From contig JAEDMP010000028.1 in the NCBI GenBank assembly GCA_016302965.1, positions 1 to 26,982 of the forward strand: a stretch of DNA of 26,982 nt, given 5' to 3'. The notes below the pieces were generated by a model, which did no database searches, was not told the origin of the DNA, and saw only the letters and a program-made list of their open reading frames with translations. Of the stretch, positions 1 to 7,933 are shown in pieces. The translations under genes and the position numbers were made by a program. Every line of letters starts with the position of its first letter. Position 1 is the stretch's first letter. Source of the DNA: Bacteroidaceae bacterium (GTDB lineage Bacteria > Bacteroidota > Bacteroidia > Bacteroidales > Bacteroidaceae).

Positions 1-2205
1 ACATCTGCCTCCGTCGGTATTGAACGAGAAGTATTGGGCGGTATAGCCCATCTGTTTGGAAAGCGGCTGCGAGGCGTAGAGGTCGCGGATGGCATCGTAG
101 GCCTTCACATAGGTGGCGGGGTTGGAGCGGGCACTCTTGCCGATGGGGTTCTGGTCTACAAACTCGATGCGCTGGATGGCCGAAAGGTCGCCTGTGAGTT
201 CCAGGAACTCGCCGGGAGCATCGCACACATCGCCCAGGCGGCGCTTCACGGCGGGATAGAGGATGCCCTTGATGAGGCTCGACTTGCCCGAACCGCTGAC
301 ACCCGTGACCGCCGTGAGCACATTGAGCGGGAAGGTCACGTCGATGCCCTTGAGGTTGTTCATGCGGGCTCCCTTGATGACGATGCTGCGGTTCCAGGGG
401 CGGCGGCTGGCGGGCACGGTTATCTGCTCCTCTCCCAGCAGGTAGCGCAGGGTATGGCTGCGGGAATGGGTTTTCAGGCTGTCGCCGCTGATGAGGCTGG
501 GCGAGCCCTCGAACACTACCTCGCCTCCCAACTGGCCTGCATCGGGGCCGATGTCAATCAGATGGTCGGCGGCACGGATGATCTCCTCGTCATGCTCCAC
601 CACCACGACTGTGTTGCCCAAATCCCTGAGTTTCTTGAACACGGTAACGAGCCGGTCGGTGTCGCGGCTGTGCAGGCCGATGCTGGGCTCGTCGAGGATA
701 TAGAGCGAGCCCACAAGGCTGCTGCCCAGTGAGGTGGTGAGGTTGATGCGCTGGCTCTCGCCTCCGCTGAGACTGTTTGAGAGGCGGTTGAGCGTGAGGT
801 AGCCCAGTCCCACATCGAGCAGGAACTGCAGGCGGGTTTTGATTTCTCGCAGCAGCCGTTTGGCGATGGAGGCATCAGTTTCGGAGAGTTGCAGCTCGTC
901 GAACCATTGGAACAGGGCACTCACGGGCATCTGTACCAGGTCGGTGATGCTTCGGCCCCCAATCTTCACGTATTCTGCCTCAGGTTTCAGCCGGGTGCCG
1001 TGACAGGCCGGACAGGTGGTCTTGCCGCGGTAGCGGCTGAGCATCACCCGGTATTGTATTTTGTATTGGTTTTCACGCACCATCTGGAAGAAGCCGTCGA
1101 TGCAGACGCGGTCGCCCTTGACACCTGAGTCGGAGGGCAAGCCATGCCACAGCCAGTCCTTGTGTTTGGTCGAAAGCTCATGGTAGGGCGTGAAGATGGG
1201 GAAATGGTCGCGTGCCGCATGCCGGCAGAACGCCTCTTTCCACTCCTTCATTTTCTCACCGTGCCAGCAGACGACACAGCCGTCGTAGACGCTCAGCGTA
1301 GTGTTGGGGATGACGAGTCGCTCGTCGATGCCAATTACACTGCCGAATCCCTGGCATTCGGGACAGGCTCCGATGGGCGAGTTGAACGAGAACATATGGT
1401 CGTTGGGCTCCTCGAAGGTGATGCCGTCGGCCTCGAAGCGTGTGGAGAAATCGTAGGTGATCATCGAGGGCATGAACATCAGTCGGCAGGCACCATGACC
1501 CTCATAGAAAGCGGTCTCGGCAGAGTCGCAGAGGCGCGAGAGGGTGTCGCTGCTGTCGTCGACCGACAGGCGGTCGATGACCAGGAAGAAGTCGGAGGGC
1601 GACTGGCTGATGGCCTGTTGCTCCTCGGGGCTGAGTTCGTCGATGCGTCGCACCTCTCCCTGCACCAGGATGCGGGTATAGCCCTCCTGGCGGTAGGCTG
1701 CAAGCTGCTGCTCCATGCTGCGGTCGTGGGGCATGGGGATGGGTGCCAGCACCATGAACCGGGTGCCAGCCGAATATTGGCGCATGCAGTCGCACACATC
1801 CTCAACGCGATGCCGTTTCACCTCCTGGCCGCTCACGGGCGAGAAGGTGTGGCCGATACGGGCGAAGAGCAGGCGCAGATACTCGTAGATTTCGGTGGAT
1901 GTGCCAACCGTGGAACGGGGATTACGGCTGATGACCTTCTGCTCGATGGCGATGGCGGGCGGTATGCCACGGATGAAGTCGCACTCGGGCTTTTGGATGC
2001 GTCCCAGAAACTGGCGTGCGTAGGAGGAGAGGCTCTCCACATAGCGGCGTTGTCCTTCGGCATAGAGCGTGTCGAAAGCCAGCGATGATTTGCCCGAACC
2101 GCTCACGCCGGAGATGGTGATGAACTGGTCGCGGGGTATCTTCACGTTGATGCCTTTCAGGTTGTTGACCCGGGCTCCTTGAATCTCGATATATTCCGTT
2201 TTCAT
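1..2205 (-). CDS. uvrA: UvrA, excinuclease ABC subunit A (3' end beyond window)
   Basis: UvrA is the damage-sensing ATPase of nucleotide excision repair; it dimerises, recruits UvrB and loads it at lesions. The window holds 735 codons of a protein usually about 940 long, starting at ATG 2205. Visible motifs are the first Walker A GVSGSGKS (residues 33-40), the first ABC signature LSGGE (479-483), a CPAC zinc-ligand pair near residue 397, and a second Walker A GVSGSGKSSL (about 635-644). The visible part ends at Cys735, in the position of the first cysteine of the C-terminal zinc finger. In the N-terminal zinc module only the second pair, CPEC (281-284), is present; where E. coli UvrA has its first CxxC this protein reads FEAD (about 257-260). 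The gene starts 23 bp after rlmH and is probably the last of the ftsK run. Some Bacteroidota carry more than one UvrA, so this could be either paralogue. Confidence 0.97.
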   Translation of the reverse strand, partial: MKTEYIEIQGARVNNLKGINVKIPRDQFITISGVSGSGKSSLAFDTLYAEGQRRYVESLSSYARQFLGRIQKPECDFIRGIPPAIAIEQKVISRNPRSTVGTSTEIYEYLRLLFARIGHTFSPVSGQEVKRHRVEDVCDCMRQYSAGTRFMVLAPIPMPHDRSMEQQLAAYRQEGYTRILVQGEVRRIDELSPEEQQAISQSPSDFFLVIDRLSVDDSSDTLSRLCDSAETAFYEGHGACRLMFMPSMITYDFSTRFEADGITFEEPNDHMFSFNSPIGACPECQGFGSVIGIDERLVIPNTTLSVYDGCVVCWHGEKMKEWKEAFCRHAARDHFPIFTPYHELSTKHKDWLWHGLPSDSGVKGDRVCIDGFFQMVRENQYKIQYRVMLSRYRGKTTCPACHGTRLKPEAEYVKIGGRSITDLVQMPVSALFQWFDELQLSETDASIAKRLLREIKTRLQFLLDVGLGYLTLNRLSNSLSGGESQRINLTTSLGSSLVGSLYILDEPSIGLHSRDTDRLVTVFKKLRDLGNTVVVVEHDEEIIRAADHLIDIGPDAGQLGGEVVFEGSPSLISGDSLKTHSRSHTLRYLLGEEQITVPASRRPWNRSIVIKGARMNNLKGIDVTFPLNVLTAVTGVSGSGKSSLIKGILYPAVKRRLGDVCDAPGEFLELTGDLSAIQRIEFVDQNPIGKSARSNPATYVKAYDAIRDLYASQPLSKQMGYTAQYFSFNTDGGRC

Positions 2206-2212
2206 CTTGTTG

Positions 2213-2251
2213 GTGGTGGTAGGGCTCGCTATTCGTGGTGGTAGGGCTCGC
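2213..2251. repeat. 17-bp direct repeat across the rlmH stop and uvrA leader
   Basis: GTGGTGGTAGGGCTCGC occurs at 2213-2229 and again at 2235-2251, a 22-bp period. On the coding strand the first copy encodes the last residues of RlmH (GEPYHH) and the second follows the TAG stop and forms the uvrA leader. It looks like a recent 22-bp tandem duplication. Confidence 0.8.
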
Positions 2252-2699
2252 CCTTGATGATGGTGCAGGCGCGGTAGAGCTGTTCGGTGAACACCAACCG
2301 CACCATCTGATGAGAGAAGGTCATGGGCGAGAGGGAGATCTTCTCGTTGCAGCGGTCATAGACGGCGGGAGAGAAGCCGTAGGGGCCGCCGATGACGAAT
2401 ACCAGTCGCCTGACCGCCTGCTGCTTCTGTTCCATCCAGCGGGCAAACTCCACGCTGCGCAGGGAGCGTCCGTGCTCGTCGAGCAGCACCACATGGTCGC
2501 TGCCCTGGAGCTGTTTCAGTATCAGTTCGCCCTCCTGCTGTTTCTGTTGCTCTTCGCTGAGGTTTTTGGTGGCTTTCAGTTCGGGAATCACCACCAGTTC
2601 GAAGGGCAGATAGTGGCCGATGCGGCTGGTATAGTCCTGGATGCCGGCGGCAAAATGCTTGTCGGTGGTCTTGCCCACCATCAGTAGGATTGCTTTCAT
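2229..2699 (-). CDS. rlmH: RlmH, 23S rRNA (pseudouridine1915-N3)-methyltransferase
   Basis: RlmH is a small SPOUT-class methyltransferase that uses S-adenosylmethionine to methylate N3 of pseudouridine 1915 in helix 69 of 23S rRNA, after 70S assembly. The 156-residue length is normal for the family. The start MKAILLMVGKT, the glycine-rich cofactor-knot segment FVIGGPYGF (about 102-110), and the C-terminal LYRACTIIKGEPYHHE, equivalent to the conserved PYHxE end, identify it. The start ATG is 16 bp after the lolA-like stop and the stop is 23 bp before uvrA. A 17-bp direct repeat covers the 3' end of the gene and the uvrA leader without altering the protein. Confidence 0.97.
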   Translation of the reverse strand: MKAILLMVGKTTDKHFAAGIQDYTSRIGHYLPFELVVIPELKATKNLSEEQQKQQEGELILKQLQGSDHVVLLDEHGRSLRSVEFARWMEQKQQAVRRLVFVIGGPYGFSPAVYDRCNEKISLSPMTFSHQMVRLVFTEQLYRACTIIKGEPYHHE

Positions 2700-2715
2700 C
2701 GTGGGGTGGGGGATG

Positions 2716-3315
2716 TTATCTCAGGTCGATCACCTCGGCATGGGGATAGTCTTTGGCGTTGAAGCGGAACTGGCTGTCGGCGAGCGAGGCTTTCTTGAAC
2801 TGGCTGATGTTGATGGTAGTCCATTTGCCGCCCTGCATCATGCGCACCTGTGAGGGCACGTAGCTCTTCTTGTCGACCACGATATAGAGTTCCTGCATCT
2901 TGGCCTGCTTGTTCGTGGCCTTCATGTGTACCTCATGGCTCTTGCCGCTCTTGTCGAGGTTGAGCTTGTAGCCCTTCTTGTAGAGGTTGATGAAGGTGTA
3001 GGGATTGATTTGCTGCAGCTGGGCGGCGGTGGGCGTGCTCACGTTCACCTCCTCGTTCTGCTTCACGTAGGTCCATTGGGTCTTGCCGTCAAACCAGGTG
3101 ATGCCGTGGGGGGTGGTCACCTGGAACTTCTGTCCCTTGAGGGCCATCGTGCCCGAGGCGTTCACTTTGGCGCTGCTGATCTGGAAGGCGGCGGTCACGC
3201 CTCCCGTATGGTTCACTACTGTGGCCACCTTGTCCAATACGGCCTTGGCGGTCTGTCCCGTCGCTGTCTGCAGGGTCAGCAGCAGGACGGCAATCACTAA
3301 TCCGATTCGTTTCAT
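2716..3315 (-). CDS. lolA: LolA-like periplasmic outer-membrane lipoprotein carrier
   Basis: LolA-family proteins carry lipoproteins across the periplasm from the LolCDE complex to the outer membrane, in a half-open hydrophobic barrel. This 199-residue protein has a type I signal peptide (residues 1-20, cleavage after TATG/Q). After it comes the family pattern: a helix followed by the VTAAFQISS strand, the GxMALKGQKFQVTTP strand (residues about 56-70), and ITWFDGKTQWTY (about 74-85), which corresponds to the conserved W.DGK.lW.Y segment. Length and order fit LolA. Bacteroidota lack an obvious LolB and often have several LolA-like proteins, so the exact client set is unknown. It lies between ftsK (34 bp) and rlmH (16 bp) and is likely cotranscribed with them. 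Confidence 0.88.
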   Translation of the reverse strand: MKRIGLVIAVLLLTLQTATGQTAKAVLDKVATVVNHTGGVTAAFQISSAKVNASGTMALKGQKFQVTTPHGITWFDGKTQWTYVKQNEEVNVSTPTAAQLQQINPYTFINLYKKGYKLNLDKSGKSHEVHMKATNKQAKMQELYIVVDKKSYVPSQVRMMQGGKWTTINISQFKKASLADSQFRFNAKDYPHAEVIDLR

Positions 3316-3349
3316 CTTTCTTACCTTATTATATATATGACTGATGTGC

Positions 3350-5839
3350 CTATCCCCTCAGATTGCTGATAAGGGTGTTGAGGCTGGTCTCATCCTGAAT
3401 CATCACCTCACGCGGCTTGCTGCCCATGGCGGCACCCACTACGCCAGCCTTTTCCAGCTGGTCCATGAGTCGGCCGGCACGGTTGTAGCCGATGGAGAAC
3501 TTGCGCTGGATGAGGCTCGTGCTGCCCGACTGGTTGATGACGATGAGTCGGGCCGCATCCTCGAAGAGTGGGTCGAGATGCTGCATGTCCACGTCGGCAC
3601 TGCCGCCCATGCCCTCGCCGTCGGGATTGTCGGGTTCGGGCAGCTCGAACGGAGCGAGGTAGCCCTGCTGCTGGGCAATGAACGTGTTGATGCGCTCCAC
3701 CTCGGGCGTGTCGACAAAGGCACACTGCACACGCACCGGCTCGGCACCGTTGAGGAAGAGCATGTCGCCACGGCCTATCAGCTGGTTGGCACCGGGACGG
3801 TCGAGGATGGTCTTCGAGTCAATCATCGCACTCACCTTGAAGGCGATGCGGCCGGGGAAGTTGGCCTTGATGTTACCCGTGATGATGGTGGTGGTGGGGC
3901 GCTGTGTAGCGATAATCATGTGGATGCCCACGGCACGTGCCAACTGGGCGATGCGGGCGATGGGCAGTTCTATCTCCTTGCCCGCAGTCATGATCAGGTC
4001 GCCGAACTCATCGATGATCACCACGATATAGGGCATGAAGCGGTGGCCGTTGTCGGGGTTGAGCTGTCGGGCAGCAAACTTCTTGTTATACTCCTTGATG
4101 TTGCGTGCGCCGGCCATCTTCAGCAGGTCGTAGCGTGTGTCCATCTCCTTGCAGAGGCTGTTGAGCGTGCGCACCACCTTGGTCACATCGGTGATGATGG
4201 GTTCGGCATCCTCGTCGGGCACCTTGGCCAGGAAGTGGTTGGCGATGGGGCTGTAGATGCTGAACTCCACCTTCTTCGGGTCGATGAGCACAATCTTCAG
4301 TTCGGCGGGGTGCTTCTTGTAGAGCAGTGAGGTGATGATGGCGTTGAGACCCACCGACTTACCCTGACCGGTGGCACCGGCCACGAGCAGGTGGGGAATC
4401 TTGGCCAGGTCGAACATGAACACCTCGTTGGTGATGGTTTTGCCCAAGGCGCAGGGAAGGTCCATGGTTGTCTCCTGGAACTTCTTCGAGTTGAGGATGC
4501 TCTCCATCGAGACGATATTGGCCTTGGCGTTAGGTACCTCGATACCGATGGTGCCTTTGCCGGGGATGGGTGCGATGATGCGGATGCCGAGGGCGGAGAG
4601 CGAGAGGGCGATATCATCCTCGAGGTTCCTGATTTTCGAGATGCGCACACCCTGGGCCGGCGTGATCTCATAGAGGGTGATGGTGGGGCCCACGGTGGCC
4701 TTGATGCTGCTGATCTCCACGCCGAAGTTGCGCAGCACGTCAACGATACGGTTCTTGTTGGCGTTCTGTTCGGCCATGTCGATATAGGGTTTGCCGTCGT
4801 TGTCGTATTTCTTCAGCAGGTCGAGGGTGGGGTAGTGGTAATTCTCCAGGTCGAGCTTGGGGTCGTAGGGAGCCAGTTGCCGGTCGCCCACGGTCACCAG
4901 AGTGTTGTCGCCTGCCTTCTGCTCGGCTGCTGCCAGCTCGATGTCCATCTCCAGCAGTCCGCTTTTCTTGGGCTTCGGTGTCGAGATGCGCAGAGTCTGT
5001 CTCACCTCTTCCTTCTCCTCCTTGCCGGTATCCTGGTCTGCTATGGGTGCGGCGGGTTTGTCATCAGCGGGTTCCGGAGCAGGAGCCGTCTCCATCTCAA
5101 AGTCGACAACCTGTGAGCTGGGGTCATCGAACACTTCCGGATCCTCCAGTGTCTCGATGGTTGCCTGCTCTGGCTTGGGTTCCTTGTTGCTGATGGTGAA
5201 GGTCACTCGGTTGCGGAAATAGTTGGTGGGGTTGACGATGCGCCGGATGAAGTAGATGGTCTCTGCGCTGATATAGGTGAGGAAAGCCAGAGCGGTAATC
5301 AGCAGGATGGCGGTCAGGCCGGGAGTGCCGATGAAATTCTCTATCCGTTCACACACGAAGAGACCGTGGTCGCCGCCAGGATTGAAGCAGCTGTCGGTAA
5401 AGAAAGGTGAGAGAAACTTGGCTGTGGTCACAGACCCCCACACCATGATGAGCATCATACACATGAACCATTTCCAGATGTTGACGCTATAAGCCTTCAT
5501 GGTGTTGAACGCCAGGATGACGAGGAAGGCGGGGATGAAGAAGGCAGACAGGCCGAAACACTGCTTGATGAAGAAGTAGGCGGTGTGGGCACCCAGCGAG
5601 CCGCAACTGTTCTGGAATTCGCGCTTCAGATTGAGCATGTCGTTCATCCGCGGGCTTTCTATCAGACTCTGGTCGGCCTCGCCTGTGGTGAAAAAGGAGA
5701 TGAAGGCAATCAGGAAATAGATGGCCACCGCCAGAATGACGATGCCGATGACAAAGATGAATTTCTCGTTGCCAAATATGTTTTTGATACCGAGGGCTTC
5801 TGTCATTGAGGCCGGTTTCTTCGGTTTCTTTGCTGCCAT
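3350..5839 (-). CDS. ftsK: FtsK/SpoIIIE-type DNA translocase
   Basis: FtsK is a septum-anchored hexameric motor that pumps chromosome ends apart and activates XerCD at dif during division. The 829-residue protein has about four transmembrane helices in the first 200 residues (around 27-50, 86-112, 122-140 and 170-198). A charged, proline-rich linker (about 215-300) and the FtsK alpha domain follow. The motor has Walker A GATGQGKS (488-495) and Walker B IVVIIDEFGD (605-614), then IIATQRPTTTIITGNIKANF (642-661). The C-terminal winged-helix gamma domain (about 755-820) contains RKFSIGYNRAGRLMDQLE and would read KOPS-like polar sequences. It is the first gene of the leftward run with lolA-like, rlmH and uvrA, and starts 173 bp from the divergent exonuclease gene. 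Confidence 0.97.
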   Translation of the reverse strand: MAAKKPKKPASMTEALGIKNIFGNEKFIFVIGIVILAVAIYFLIAFISFFTTGEADQSLIESPRMNDMLNLKREFQNSCGSLGAHTAYFFIKQCFGLSAFFIPAFLVILAFNTMKAYSVNIWKWFMCMMLIMVWGSVTTAKFLSPFFTDSCFNPGGDHGLFVCERIENFIGTPGLTAILLITALAFLTYISAETIYFIRRIVNPTNYFRNRVTFTISNKEPKPEQATIETLEDPEVFDDPSSQVVDFEMETAPAPEPADDKPAAPIADQDTGKEEKEEVRQTLRISTPKPKKSGLLEMDIELAAAEQKAGDNTLVTVGDRQLAPYDPKLDLENYHYPTLDLLKKYDNDGKPYIDMAEQNANKNRIVDVLRNFGVEISSIKATVGPTITLYEITPAQGVRISKIRNLEDDIALSLSALGIRIIAPIPGKGTIGIEVPNAKANIVSMESILNSKKFQETTMDLPCALGKTITNEVFMFDLAKIPHLLVAGATGQGKSVGLNAIITSLLYKKHPAELKIVLIDPKKVEFSIYSPIANHFLAKVPDEDAEPIITDVTKVVRTLNSLCKEMDTRYDLLKMAGARNIKEYNKKFAARQLNPDNGHRFMPYIVVIIDEFGDLIMTAGKEIELPIARIAQLARAVGIHMIIATQRPTTTIITGNIKANFPGRIAFKVSAMIDSKTILDRPGANQLIGRGDMLFLNGAEPVRVQCAFVDTPEVERINTFIAQQQGYLAPFELPEPDNPDGEGMGGSADVDMQHLDPLFEDAARLIVINQSGSTSLIQRKFSIGYNRAGRLMDQLEKAGVVGAAMGSKPREVMIQDETSLNTLISNLRG

Positions 5840-5932
5840 GATGATTGGTTTTGCTTGTTGATATTGCTGTGGTTATTTCTGAAAATGATTCCCAAAAGGG
5901 AGCCTTTCTGCGTGAAGAAGGCAAATCTTCTG

Positions 5933-5940
5933 CAAAAGTA
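5933..5940 (-). promoter_or_regulatory. Putative -7 box for the ftsK run
   Basis: The minus strand reads TACTTTTG, a full match to the Bacteroidota -7 consensus TAnnTTTG, about 93 bp upstream of the ftsK ATG. No good TTTG-like -33 box sits 19-21 bp further upstream, so this is a moderate call resting on the -7 box and position alone. Confidence 0.45.
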
Positions 5941-5984
5941 AAGCAAAAAACTCAGATTTTACCATAAAACTTACATTTTTTTTG

Positions 5985-5992
5985 TAATTTTG
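5985..5992 (+). promoter_or_regulatory. Putative -7 box for the exonuclease-rlmI operon
   Basis: TAATTTTG matches the Bacteroidota -7 consensus TAnnTTTG and lies 19 bp before the ATG at 6012, predicting a very short leader of about 12 nt. The -33 box is not recognisable. It is 44 bp from the opposed ftsK -7 box, so the two promoters are back to back. Confidence 0.5.
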
Positions 5993-6011
5993 CACTTCAA
6001 AGACGAAAGTT

Positions 6012-6698
6012 ATGACCAAAAAGATATTCGCTAAGTATGACAAGATGCTCATCCCACAGTTGCCAAGGGTGGTTTTCCCGGGACGTATCATCGTGATACT
6101 CACCCCCGGAGAGGCTGAACGGGCTGTCGACTTCCTCTTGTCACACCCCCTCCTCGGCATCGATACGGAGACGCGTCCCTCGTTCAAACGCGGCACACTC
6201 CACAAGGTGGCGTTGTTGCAGGTGGCTACCGAAGAGATCTGTTTTCTCTTCCGGCTCAACCATATCGGTATGGCTCCTGCCGTCGTCCGCTTCCTGGAAG
6301 ACAAGACGGTGGCCAAGGTGGGACTGTCGCTCCACGATGATCTGCACATGCTGCACAAACTCGGCGATTTCAAGGCCGGTACCTTCATCGACATCCAGGA
6401 TTGCGTGAAGTGTTTGGGCATTGAAGATCTGAGTCTGCAGAAACTCTATGCCAATTTCTTCGGACTGCGTATCAGCAAGAACCAGCAGCTCTCCAATTGG
6501 GAGGCCGATGTGCTCAACGACAAGCAGAAACAGTATGCCGCCACCGATGCCTGGACCTGTATCCATCTCTATAAGGAATATCTGCGGCTGGCTGCCTCGG
6601 GCGATTACGAACTGATTGCGCCCGAGCCCGCTGACGGCCAAGACCACGCCACCGGTCATCATCCTCAGAACAACGAACATACCCCCAAACAATCATGA
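6012..6698 (+). CDS. RNase D-like 3'-5' exonuclease (DEDDy family)
   Basis: The protein belongs to the DEDD superfamily of metal-dependent 3'-5' exonucleases. The four acidic residues are in place: D51 and E53 in GIDTET, D110 in GLSLHDDLHML, and D179 in YAATDAW, where Y175 assigns it to the DEDDy branch used by RNase D and WRN. At 228 residues it is only the exonuclease fold; the HRDC domains of classical RNase D are absent. The last 25 residues are polar and histidine-rich and probably disordered. The stop overlaps the next ATG as ATGA, so it is translationally coupled to the rRNA methyltransferase. The substrate (tRNA or rRNA 3' ends, or DNA) cannot be decided from sequence. Confidence 0.9.
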   Translation: MTKKIFAKYDKMLIPQLPRVVFPGRIIVILTPGEAERAVDFLLSHPLLGIDTETRPSFKRGTLHKVALLQVATEEICFLFRLNHIGMAPAVVRFLEDKTVAKVGLSLHDDLHMLHKLGDFKAGTFIDIQDCVKCLGIEDLSLQKLYANFFGLRISKNQQLSNWEADVLNDKQKQYAATDAWTCIHLYKEYLRLAASGDYELIAPEPADGQDHATGHHPQNNEHTPKQS

Positions 6699-7879
6699 CA
6701 TACAAGACACTTACACTCAAACGGGGCAAGGAAGAGAGCCTCAAGCGATTCCACCCCTGGATCTTTTCAGGAGCGCTGGTCAACATGCCAGAAGATATAG
6801 AAGAGGGAGAAACCGTCAAGGTTTACACCCATAGCGGAGCGTTTATTGCCATCGGACATTTCCAGGTGGGGTCTATCGCGGTGCGTGTACTCTCTTTCCG
6901 TGATATCACCATCGATGATGCCTTCTGGCATGCCCGTCTCCAGTCGGCACTCGCCATGAGGCAGGCCATCGGCATTGCCGACAATCCCAGCAACAACACT
7001 TACCGGCTGGTGCATGGCGAGGGCGACCATCTGCCCGGACTGGTCATCGATGTCTATGGCAAGACGGCCGTGATGCAGGCTCATAGCGTGGGCATGCATT
7101 ATGCCCGTCATCAACTGGCCAAGGCACTGGTTGAGGTGATGGGCGACAGGGTGGAGAATGTCTATTACAAGAGCGAGACCACGCTGCCCTATAAGGCTGA
7201 ACTCGAAAAGGAAAACGGATTCATCCATGGCGGAAGTGATGACAACACCGCTGTCGAAAACGGACTGAAGTTCCACGTCGACTGGCTCAAGGGACAGAAA
7301 ACCGGATTCTTCGTCGACCAGCGTGAGAACCGTTTGCTGCTCGAACATTACGCCCGCGGACGCAAGGTGCTCAATATGTTCTGCTATACGGGCGGATTCT
7401 CCTTCTATGCCATGAGGGGCGATGCCCAGTTGGTGCACTCGGTGGACAGCAGTGCCAAGGCCATCGAACTGACCAAGCAGAATGTGGAGCTGAATTTCCC
7501 CGGAGACAGCCGCCACGAGGCTTTTTGTGAAGATGCCTTCAAGTTTCTCGACAATGCCGACGGACGCTATGACCTGATTATCCTCGACCCGCCTGCCTTT
7601 GCCAAGCACAGAGCTGTGCTGCATAATGCACTCAAGGGATATATCCGGCTGAATGCCAAAGCCTTTGAGAAGATTCAGCCCGGAGGCATCCTGTTCACCT
7701 TCTCCTGCAGTCAGGTGGTGACCAAAGATCATTTCCGCAACGCCGTGTTCACAGCGGCTGCCATGTCGGGACGCAAGGTGCGTATACTCCATCAGCTCCA
7801 TCAACCAGCTGACCATCCCATCAATATCTATCATCCCGAGGGTGAGTATCTCAAGGGACTGGTGGTATACGTAGAATAG
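6695..7879 (+). CDS. rlmI: RlmI-type class I rRNA large-subunit methyltransferase
   Basis: This is a SAM-dependent cytosine-5 methyltransferase of the RlmI/YccW family, which in E. coli makes m5C1962 of 23S rRNA. The 394 residues show an N-terminal PUA domain (about 1-70, with RFHPWIFSGAL), a central RlmI-specific region (VHGEGDHLPGLVIDVYG, 106-122), GFFVDQRENR (204-213), SAM motif I VLNMFCYTGGFSFYAM (225-240), and the catalytic-region motif IILDPPAFAK (295-304). A cysteine in FSCSQ (336-340) is the likely nucleophile region. It overlaps the exonuclease gene by 4 bases, and tilS follows 54 bp later, so the three likely form an RNA-maturation operon. The exact target base is inferred from the family. 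Confidence 0.9.
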   Translation: MTYKTLTLKRGKEESLKRFHPWIFSGALVNMPEDIEEGETVKVYTHSGAFIAIGHFQVGSIAVRVLSFRDITIDDAFWHARLQSALAMRQAIGIADNPSNNTYRLVHGEGDHLPGLVIDVYGKTAVMQAHSVGMHYARHQLAKALVEVMGDRVENVYYKSETTLPYKAELEKENGFIHGGSDDNTAVENGLKFHVDWLKGQKTGFFVDQRENRLLLEHYARGRKVLNMFCYTGGFSFYAMRGDAQLVHSVDSSAKAIELTKQNVELNFPGDSRHEAFCEDAFKFLDNADGRYDLIILDPPAFAKHRAVLHNALKGYIRLNAKAFEKIQPGGILFTFSCSQVVTKDHFRNAVFTAAAMSGRKVRILHQLHQPADHPINIYHPEGEYLKGLVVYVE

Positions 7880-7933
7880 GGAGAAAGAACGGAGACGAAG
7901 ATGATTTGAAAGGATGAAGATTCAGACGAGAGA

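Noticed and set aside
34..5222. Long plus-strand open frames opposite uvrA, rlmH, lolA-like and ftsK (for example 1144-2088 and 3344-4330)
   Set aside because: They mirror the codon structure of well-identified genes on the minus strand, are rich in His, Val and Gly repeats typical of antisense frames, and have no family features.
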